Shown one piece after another: positions 21,073-31,100 of a stretch of 48,912 nt of DNA. The notes under the pieces were generated by a model. It was not told the origin of the DNA, ran no database searches, and saw only the letters and a list, made by a program, of their open reading frames with translations. This stretch comes from Ectocarpus siliculosus (Eukaryota > Sar > Phaeophyceae > Ectocarpales > Ectocarpaceae). The stretch lies in contig FN649731.1 in NCBI GenBank assembly GCA_000310025.1, positions 1,619,244-1,668,155 of the forward strand, given 5' to 3'. The position numbers were made by a program, and so were the translations under genes. The first letter of the stretch is position 1; every line of letters starts with the position of its first letter.

Positions 21073-23512
21073 ATCGTGTCGGACAACGCAGTTTTCGCGA
21101 GGGATTTCTTGGCGGGAGCGTACATGGCCAGCAAGGACAAGGCAGGGGAGGTAGCCGGGGCTACTGTTCACAAGACCCTTCAGGCACGCGCTGCTGCTGC
21201 TGCTGTTGCCGCGATGTTTGTTGTTGTTATATTTCGAAGCGGACAATTGTATTCAGAGGCGGTTCGGAATCCGATAACCAACGCCCGCTCCCGTCCCTGT
21301 GTGTCACCCGTGCTTCCACAATGCACTCCCCTCCCTCCTCCCACCATACCCTCCTCCGCTGTTGTCTGCAGGTGTACAAGTTTGCGCGCGATCAGTCCAC
21401 GACCGTAGAGTTGCCGGGCCCGCTTAAGCCCGTGAGAGACCACGTCCTCATCCCTTCCTTCAGGCGAGCGAGCTCTCCGGGGTGTCACCTACGTTGCGTA
21501 TTCAGCCTTTACATGTTTTACTACGCCTAGAACTGGCGTGGGGCATCAGGGGATGGAGTTTCGAACCACCCGCCCCATCACTAGTTTAGCATCTTCTAGT
21601 GATTTCAGGGGTATGGATTTCGCACTTGTGTTCCGGGGAGTGGAGGTGAGTGATGTCTTCTCAGAACACCTCCTGTGGGACTTTGCTCTTTGTCCATCCT
21701 GGTCTCTTCGTGGGGTATGTGCTGCCTTTTTTTTTTACCCAGAAACTCTGAGGCTGCCGTGATAGGCGTCGGATCGACATCTGGTGGCCTTCTTCGTAGT
21801 TGTCCCGCGTGCATTGGTTTGTGCGTACATCTACGGTTAGCCCCCCTAACGGCGTCAGTCTCGTCTGTGTCGGCGATCTCTGCGTCTACGGGTCTGTGGG
21901 TGTTTGCTGCAATTGATGTTGTTCCGCGATTCAGGGGCGTCGAGAGGTCGGTGGAATTTCTGCTATCCCCCCGGCTCGGGCAGGCGTACCAGCACCTCAA
22001 GGAGCACGGGAGCAACCTCCCCCTGGTGGGCAGGGCGGTTTTCCTGCCGTCGGTGGAGGCCGCGGAGGGGGTGACGCGGTTCTTCCTCGTGGTAGTGCAG
22101 GCGCCTCTTCCCTCGGCGGAGAGCGTGGCCAACGTGGCGGAGGTACGTGGCAACATGCAAGAGTGGTGGGATGGGAGTGGTGCCGGCACCGTGAAGAATG
22201 GCCCGATGCCTTCTATGGTGCTGACGCCGTCGCAGAGTACTTCGATCTCTTCAATGCAGCATGTGCACACGTGCCCTACAAGGTGCTTGCGGTAGTGGCG
22301 CCTACTGTCTGGAGCAAACACTCCGTTTGGACCCCCCGTTAACGGCGGAACACATGGGCGCTGTTTTTCACATGAAAGTGGAGAATGGGGCACCGGGTGG
22401 CCGAGGCACGTTTGGACGCGTAAGAAAGTCACCCAGCGCCCCCTGGAGGTGTTATCACCATGAACCCGTGGTGTGGTATGTGGTACATGTATCATTCCAC
22501 GGAAGTGTGGTACGCCGCATGTTGTTGTTCAACATCCCCGCGGTCGGTCGCCCACGCGCCTCTTGCCTCTTCGCGAGAGTCGAGGTCCACGAGGTAAGAG
22601 ATGCGTATTGGTTATACATGCGGCACGGTCGAGTTCGACGGAAGTGGCGTGCGGTCTTCTGCCTTGGGGTAAAGGGGAAGGCAGCGTGAGTCCCTCCTCC
22701 CTTCCCGGCTCCAAAATTCTCTCTCTCTCTGTTGGCACGGCGCCCCCCCTCCGCGACAGGTGTCTATGGACGTGGGGAAGCGGGGTCTCCGCGTGGCCTT
22801 CCGTGAGCTGTACTTCTACATGGACCTGATCGACCAGCAGATGACGCGCACCATGACTCGAGCACAGTGGGGTATCCTCGGGTACGGCCCCTACGCCGAC
22901 CTGCCCCTAGAGCGAAGAGAGGAGGTGGTGGACAGGTACGGTTGGCCTTAACGTTGTTGTGGTTGCCTGTATTGTTCTTGTTTGGACCTCTGACCTGTAG
23001 ATGTTGTGTTGCTGATTTATCGGGATAGACAGAGTGGGGGGAGAAAAGCCGACTTCGAGCGCGCCGTGCTCATTTCCTCAGGCTGTGGTATTTCTTGTGG
23101 ATCAAGTGGCCGTTGAGCCTCGAATTGAGCTGGAGAGCGCCGACAGCCCCGCATCTCTTGGAATTGAAATTCCTGTGAAATCGTTATTTTCCTTGTTCCC
23201 CGTTTTTCGGCCTGTTTCCTAATCATTCCCGTTCTCCTCTTCAGGGCGTGCGAGAAGTACCTGTCGCTGGAGCATCCCATACAGCGCTACGAGTTTCTGG
23301 CGCACATCCGCTGGCACAACGCGGCCCTCCACGACGACCTGGTCCAAACGGGGCTGCTCCGGGCGAGAGCAAACACCATTCGAGGAGGCGAGCATATAAG
23401 AACGCTTGAATCCTTTTTCGTCCCCCCCTCCCCTCTTTCCGTGACCTCTGTAAGATTGAGTAAGCCCCCCCCCCCCCGCGCAACGGGGGATGATCGCACC
23501 ACGTTGTGTTAA
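21073..23512 (+). CDS. Unrecognised helical protein (five exons, 5' end missing)
   Basis: I do not recognise this family. Exons 21073-21150, 21372-21481, 21935-22142, 22760-22935 and 23245-23512 have good acceptors and agree in phase (0, 2, 0, 2). The protein reads IVSDNAVFARDFLAGAYMA, VYKFARDQSTTVELPG, VERSVEFLLSPRLGQAYQHL, MDVGKRGLRVAFRELYFYMD, YADLPLERREEVVDR and RACEKYLSLEHPIQRYEFL, mostly amphipathic helix with regular aromatic residues. No signal peptide or membrane span is visible. The first exon begins after an acceptor, so an upstream start exon was missed. The last exon either ends at the TAA 23510-23512 or splices at a GTAAGA at 23450. That donor does not match the phase of the next exon at 24076, so I keep it separate from the lipase, but it could be its 5' part. 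Confidence 0.6.
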
Positions 23513-23534
23513 AATGGTCAAGCTTCCTCGAGGC

Positions 23535-23828
23535 AGTTACACAGTGCTTACAACTGTCTCTGGAAGTGAAAGCACCAGAAAATAAATTAAGTCATACGTA
23601 GCTGTCATCCGTACGCAAGGAAGTAAGCACAAGATGCCGAACACCCTTAGCAGGATGCAGCTCACCCGCGACTCGCCAAATACCTCACGGGGCTTCCCGC
23701 TTGGGGATGTGAGAACCTGGGCCGGGGAGAACCCGGGGTGCTCCGTCCCGGCTTTGTAGGGATGCGAGGGCAATGGGCAAACGACTACCGCATGCACGAA
23801 TATGAATACACCCCCCCCCCCCCCCCCC
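23535..23828. mobile_element. Second, truncated copy of the SINE-like repeat
   Basis: From GTTACACAGTGCTTACAACTG to the C-rich tail this segment matches 13702-13989 closely, with scattered substitutions and a few small gaps. Like the first copy it ends in CACGAATATGAATACA and poly-C. The first ~100 bp of copy 1 are missing and no target-site duplication was found. It lies just downstream of the possible stop at 23510. Confidence 0.75.
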
Positions 23829-24075
23829 CACCATTTCCCCGTGTTTTACCTGGTGTGTTTGCCGGTTTGCGGGGGTGGTTTGCCGGACAGCAGTAGTGCC
23901 AGGTTTGTCGTTCTCAAGATCGGGAACGCAAGAAACACCATCTGGGGTGAAAAACACCTCCCTTACCGAAAACTGTTCGAGTGGACAAGCCGGCGACTCG
24001 TTCCCCGTCCCCCCTTCTCTCCCTCTCTCCCTCTTCCCCCTTGCCCCCTCTCTTTAATATGCCTTCATAGTTGTG

Positions 24076-24510
24076 ATGCTGGCATCAGCAGGGGATGAAG
24101 ATGCGCAAGGCACCAGATCGTCGGAGTCCACCGCTTCTGCTGCCAACCCGACCAGTGCTGGCGACCTTCCCGCGACCACCGCCACTGCATCTTCCCCTTC
24201 GCCCCCCCCCTCCCCGTTTGCCGGCGATGCCTGGCTGGATGCGGACGCCGTTTGGAGAAGACAGAACGCGACTACCACAAGTTGCAAAAGCAGCAGGGTT
24301 ACACCCGAGGACAACGGCGACAGCAAGAGAGATGGTGACAAGCGCGCTTCTTCCTCCCTCCCCTGCCGCTACTACCTGGAGGGAGTGGTCACGGGGGATG
24401 TTTCCGAGAGCCGTGTGGGGTGGTTTCGGAGATCTGGGGGCGCGTGGACATCCCTTCCGGCCGGAGAAGGGGACGGAGGGGGCCCGTGGGAAGCGTTCTC
24501 AGCCAGGGAG
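24076..24510 (+). CDS. DDHD lipase exon 1: N-terminus and WWE-like segment
   Basis: Encodes 145 residues. An acidic Ser/Thr/Pro-rich head (MLASAGDEDAQG) is followed by DAWLDADAVWRR, then CRYYLEGVVTGD, VGWFRRSGGAWTSL and PWEAFSARE. Across the 9.7-kb intron this joins to CRRLEKAF in exon 2, recreating the family pattern W-x-x-F-S-x-x-(D/E)-(S/C)-x-x-L-E-x-A. That join is the best evidence that sequences on both sides of the hAT insertion belong to one gene. Confidence 0.75.
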
Positions 24511-25078
24511 GTGAGTGAAGCGTTAGGGTACGGATGATTAGTCTAGAAGCTTGTCTTTTGCGTAGTCTGATCGGCACAGGTTTTCATATTTTGCTGTCCC
24601 TTGATCGGTTCGTGATGTGGTGAAGGGGCGAGGCGGAGCAGATTGGAAGGCATCAGCCTGCCGTCGGCGTTTTGCTTTTCGTGTCTACACGCGACTCAGG
24701 CCCGATCTTAAAACCGTATTTTCACACCCAGACTTTGCACCCGAACCGTGAGTTAGTACGGAAAGATCCACGGGACTCTCGGCGTCCAGTGCAAAAGTGG
24801 TGTGTCTAAACCGATTTTCCCTTGGCATGACCTAGAGGTCAAGTTGCCCTAGGCATGACCTAGAGGTCAAGTTGAGTGAGCGGCACAACAAGGAATAGCC
24901 TGTGGATGAGAGTTGCGCTGGGTTAGGTTTGCGTGGAGATGGGGCTGCAGCCAGTGAGTCGCCTGAGCCGCGCGCGGGTTGGGGACCAACCTGGGACACA
25001 CCTCGGCGGGAGGAGGGCGAAACCACTCGAGAACGGCGCCACATGCTGCGGTTGATATCTCGCGGCACTGGTGGCTGC

Positions 25079-25139
<61 letters not shown>

Positions 25140-28100
25140 GGTCGTCGCGCTACTGCTGTTGGTCATCATACGAGGAGAACATCATTTTGCTCGCTGGTTG
25201 GCTGTCCCGTTGTGTGTGGAATACGTTGGTAAAGCCGTGCTGTGAAGCGACGTGGCGAGAGCGACACAACGACAGTCTTGCCATCTTTCCGTCGTGGATA
25301 ATCTTTCGGGAGTTGTTGTTGTTGCGGTGGTTAAGACGAATCTCACGTTTGTGGGTGGTGAAAAGTGTTTTGACCTTCCCTGTTTATGTTGAATCTTTGA
25401 TGGGCGAGATGTTTGCGGTGGTGTGTCGCAGTCTCGGTGAATGGCAGAATGGCAGTAGCAGCAACAAGCAGTTGGCAGGTTCATGTATGTAGGTTGTGCG
25501 GGTACTCACCTGGTACAACACTGAGACAGGCAGATGCTGGCACACGTGGGTGAGATCTTTGGGTACAGATAAAGGGCGAGAAAGTCTTAGCCTTGAGTGT
25601 TCTCGCTTAAAGCTGTTCCCAGTTTGCGTCAAATCCTATAGGAGATGACGAATTAGATCGCACAACGACTGGATACGATTGTCGGCTGTTCCGATACACA
25701 TTGGAGGCGATGGGTCTAGTTAAATGCTTGTTTAACCGAACACACAAGGGTCGTTGATCAAGGTGCTGTATTTTCACCGTCCACATGGTGGGAAATGAGG
25801 AATTGTTGGATGACGTCATATGTGAGATGTTCTTTTGTAGAACCACAATATAGCAAGGACCCTGGCCACTGCTGCGATCCCTTTGTTGATGGGTGTATGT
25901 ATGCATATGCATAGTCGGACAGTTTGTTATGTCCTTGGATCCACCGTTCATTTCATTGTGCATGTATCGGACCATCAACATCTTCCCCTCAAGAGAAGAT
26001 CCAAAACCAAGAACAATTCCTTGAACTAAATCCGTGCCCATGTCATCATCAGTACATCAACCCCCACATGACCATTTAAAGCACGTGGCTACCTGGGCGT
26101 TGATACCGACATCGTTGGTTATCTGTCCTGCCGTTTACAAAATGCGCCCTTCATTTCGCTTCTCTAAATCTTTCCTAATATAGTCCGCTATTGATTCCGA
26201 CCCTGACTTAAGCTTGGTGGAGTTTCGTTGTTTCAGTTGGACAAACCATCATATCTCGTAATTGCTTTACCCTATCAAATCGAGGGTTCTGTGAAAGTCT
26301 CTAGGCTAGTTGTTCTTGGGTGTGAGTTCATGTTTGCAAGCCCGCGGGTAAGGCCCGACCGCCGGAGAAGCATTTCGTTGCATGATCGATCGAGGAAACA
26401 CGCTGTTGAGGTTATTAAGGTGTTTCCCAAGGTTGGGCAGATGCCCGTTACCGACGGGTACTCCCGGATGCTGGTGAAGGTCGGTCGGGTACAGGTAGGA
26501 TCCCCCCTACCCGACGGGTACTCGGCTGCGGGTAATACCCGAGTACCCGTTCCCGAGGGAAATCGGGCCAAATTACCAAGCTGCGCATTTACCTGCGGGT
26601 ACCGGGGAATGGAGTAAAGCCCGCGCCCCCCCGAAAGAAAATGTGTTCGGACACCCAATTTTTTTTTCAGAATGTCGCGGGTACCCGGGTAGTCGGGTAC
26701 CCGGGTAGTCGGGTATTGCCCCCCCCACCTCCCGCTGAACACGATGACGGGGACTCCCCCAAAATTTCGAAGTTAGCGCGTTGGTTGGAGTGGCGCCAAA
26801 TTCCGGTGTCCGGGTTCACAGCCTCATCACAGCATACCGCTACCAGCAACAGAGTGTCTGCTGCTGTGCGAGCATGAGTCAATGCTCGGGAAAGTCTTCC
26901 AGCAGCGACCGTGCCCAAGGGCCTACCTCTGCCGGCGGCACAGCTTCATCAAGCTCGTTACAAACAAAAGCCCAGAAACAGCGGGTGCAACAAGGGCAAG
27001 ATCCATCCCCGACACAGCCGCAGGGAGACAAAGGGTTGGACAGCAGTACCGACGCCGGGAACAGCAGTGATTCGCCCGCAATTCTCCGACAGTCAGATGG
27101 TGTTGGCGGTGACAAAGATGCGGTTGAACTAGTGGCCCCAGCAAGTCATGCCGCGGCTACTGCTGCCGCTTCGCGCCCTATGAAAGGCCTTCCGGAGAGC
27201 GGCCTCAGGCGGCGGAGGGAGGATGGATGACGAGGCCGCTGGTGGTAAGAAGAGGAGCAAGGTCTGGACGGACTTCGACGTTTGCCCGATAAACGCGGCG
27301 TTCGTGTGCAAGCTCTGCCCGAAGGGTTGCAAGGTCGGCCGAATCAAGAGGTGCGGCGGCACTTCGTCCATGTCCAAGCACATCAACGGTGTACACCGCG
27401 CGGAAGTTGTCGCTCGCGGCACGCCAACAACGGCCAGACCATCCTGGACATCACCATCGAGACCGAAGAACCTCCCTGAAGTGGATGCTTATGGCGTACA
27501 AGGTAAGCACGTGCTTTTCTCTCTCTCTCTCTCTCCCACGCTTTTTATTGGTCGTCTCGTTCATCAACAATATTAAATTTAAAAACGCCAACTTACCATC
27601 TTCAGGGTCGAAGAAGTACAAGTTAGTATCAGAGTAGCTGATTACGGTGTGTACTGCAGCAGTGTGTATACAATCGGGAACTACACACACACACACACGC
27701 GCACTCAACTCTTGCTGTCTTTTTTCTGTCTGTCTCACCCTCCCTTTTCCCCCAGATTTGTTTCACATACACACACATTAAAGTTGGTTAGTCGGACAGC
27801 GGTCGATGCTAATTACGAAGTATGTGATACTTGTGTGTTGATTGTTTTCGTTTGTACTATACTGCTGTATAGAATACATTTTACTGGTAGTGCGTTTCGC
27901 TCTTTTGGTTTTGAGATGAGCATCTTATGCCTTTGCAAACGTGAAAAGACCAAGCATCGATTTGTGTATTGTTTCCTTGAAATTTGTTGATGTATTTTCT
28001 TTAGGGACTGAGAAACACCGATTTTGATGTTGACTGATTTCGAAAATGGCCGAAGCAGCTCCCAGCAACTACACACAAGACACACGGGAAGACCAGTTGG

Positions 28101-31100
28101 GAAGTATTACGCAAGAACGCCCTTACTTGTTGAACAGCACGGTGGTTCGGACTCGTCTCTACCAGCATATCATTTTGTTCACCTCCAAGCACGGTATCTC
28201 ATTTACATATAACGGTCAAATTCAAGCCTAAACAGGCGACACAACTGATGCTGACTCAGTAGTCTCATGGATTAGCCATGATCTATAAAAAATATGTGCC
28301 TTAGGCTCTTTTGCCCTCCCAGTTACGACAGATATCTCCAGGGCTGGAATCCTCGCCAAACGCTGGAATGTCTGAGGGGAGCCTCCAAAGTGCCGAAACT
28401 GGGAATCGAACCCGCGGTCAAGTCTTTTGTTAGAAAAAGGTCAATCCTTGATTGTACTCAGTCATCCGATTCCGTCACCATTGTCGTCGTCCCCGTGTGG
28501 CATAAACATCTTGACAGTAAAACCTGAAAGGTTATCGCCGATGTCCGTCGAAGAGGATGGCACTTGAGCCACGTCAGGCGAAATGGCCTGCATGTTCGGT
28601 TTCTGCAGACCGTTTTGCGTGACGTGGCTCACGGGTCATCCTCCGTGGTGAACATCGACGATAACCTTTCAGACCTTACTGTCAAGATGTTTATGCCAAC
28701 GGGGACGATGACAACGGTGACGGAATCGGGTGACTTCCAGCGTTTGGCGAGGGGTCCGACCCTGGAGATCACTGCCGCAACTGCCTCAGTTACTTCTTAG
28801 CTTTTAGTCTGACTTAGATTGACTACGGCTTCCTTATACTACTGGTTAGAAAAGAGGTAATCCACCGATTAGACCACTATGTTATGATCCATTGCTGCTG
28901 ACCTCACTAGTCTAATGAATGGATTAGCCTTTCTGACAAAAGGTTTTGCCTCAGGCTTTTTAGCCCTCCCACATACGACAGTGATATCCGGGGAATTGCC
29001 CCCTGTTCCACGCGCTGCTGCTGCGAACAAGTGAATGGTGGCTTCTGCATCGCCGAGTTTCCAGTTTTGCTCTGGCGGAAAAAGAACATCATGTGCATGT
29101 CGAACCCTCGCCCTTGCCCTTGCTACACGTTTGAGGGACCATCCTCTTGTCTAGACCAATAGCTATCCGAGAAGCAACTGCGGCCCGACACGGCCGCTAT
29201 TCACAATCCAATCCCCTGGAATGCGGGTTATCGAAGGCAGCTAAGTCGTGTGAGCTACTGCTCTACACCCGCAGTCCAGGAGGTTGGGTCTGTGATGGCA
29301 CGTACAGCGATCGCGAATGATGCAAACCTATCTTCGGGCTTTTCGGACCAGAGCTGCAGCTTTTGACCACATGGCCCCAGTAACAGATCTTGGCGAGCAC
29401 ACGCGCATTTCACTGCTCCATGGTATCCTTCACGGATTTAGCATCTAACATGAACACACTTTTGAAGCACAACGAATGCGTGTGAGCACCCGCCGTGTCG
29501 CCTGTATTGTCTTGAGTTTAGAGTTAGGGATTTGAGAGAACGTGTGGAGGTATGCAGACTGCATTCCATGCTTGTTTTGGTTTTGTGCCTCTCGTGTGTG
29601 GCCGCTGGGTGCTCGTCCGGTCGTTTTCGAAATCAATATCGTTCTCCACCACCCCCTACGAAGAAATACACCGCGCACACACACGATTTGTCCTCATATG
29701 TGTGCTGTTTTCAGCCGGCGTGGTTCTCTATTTTGTGCACCTAGCGAGAGTCTTGTGGGCTTATTTTAACCAACCTCTGCTATTCTGACGCTGCGTGCTT
29801 GTTTATCAGGGTGCCTATTGTGTGTTTTTTTCGTCAGTGACACGCACAAAGCATCAATCATCTGTCGTAGCCAATGCGTCGTTTCATGGGCCAACGACTA
29901 TGTATTTTTTTGGCATGTTGTGGGCGTGTCCAATACTCACGACGATGCTGTGAATGGTCGCCTTTTTGCAGCCGCTAGGGACCACGCTAAACCCGTGTTT
30001 CCGGAACATGATCGGTTCGGTGTCTGGGGTGAAGACTGCTGCGCGCAACCAGATCAACGAGGAGCTCAACAGCATGGAGGTAAGCAGTTCCATGATATGC
30101 CGATTGAGTTGTGCGATCGAAGTCGCCGACTGTTGCCATCGTTGCCTGTCGCGGCGCTATCACCGCAAGCCTGCACGGCGGGCAGTGATGCAGAGTGCTT
30201 GACCTCGAGGTCCCAAAACCAGTTCACCCTGCTGTCATTTCTGGGTTGTTGTTGCGCTGAAGCAGATGCTGTTGCCCGTGCTCGTACGCTGCCTGGGCCC
30301 TCCACAGGCAGCAGCCAACCAGGAGTTGAGGAAGGTAGTGGCCAACAAGTACTTCGGCGCCTCTGCCGACGTTTGGACGGGCACACGAAAGAACAAGTAC
30401 ATCTCCTTCGTTGTCCACGTCTACGACGGCCGAGCCATGCGAGCAATCGACCTCGCATGCGCCCCCTTCCGTGAGGCCCCCCACACGGGGGCGAACATCG
30501 CCGCGAAGCTCAAGGCCATTCTCAACGAGAAGGGCCTGGACCCCACCAAGTGCACCGGCATCGTCACGGACACGCACGCCTCGGACATGGACGCGTTCAT
30601 GCCGGCGGTGATCCCTTGCCTCTGCCACTCTCTTCAGCTTGTCGTGCGCCGCTTCCAGGGTGCAGCGAAGTGAAGGGCGCCAACAACGCGGACGCAGGTG
30701 CCGCCGCGAATCCATCGACGGCGGCCCCCACCGTGGCCGCAGCGGCCTCGACCGCTTTTTCTGCAGCCGGCGTGCCCGCAGAAGGAGGAAGGGCGGGCGC
30801 GGCCGGGGCGGCGACACCCTCGGCGCCCACGGTGCCAGACCTCATGAAGCAATGCAACGACTTCTTCGAGGCGTACGACGAGTCTCCGAAGGTGCGTACG
30901 GTGCGTCTTTTTAGCCTGGTTCGTCCGGTGAATACCGATAACGATTTTACCTATCCCATGTAGGCTATTGAAGTGTAAGGGAAGCGACTGCTGGGTCATT
31001 TTACCTTGACCCCTCATCGCCCTTGGTGTCGCGTGGTGGATGGTGCCATTTTTCAGAAAATTTCTCGTTTCGAGGAAGCCCCTTCAAGTGGGAAAGTAGA

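Noticed and set aside
21605-22495. 296-codon minus-strand open frame
   Set aside because: It is antisense to exon 21935-22142, which is supported by splice phases, and has no recognisable domain.
28370-28463. Functional tRNA gene
   Set aside because: The B box is perfect but the 5' half does not pair with the acceptor strand and the A box is poor, so only a tRNA-derived remnant is claimed.
30224-30817. Minus-strand frame rich in Arg/Pro
   Set aside because: Antisense to the RNase-H-like core of the transposase; GC-rich coding DNA often leaves such open antisense frames.
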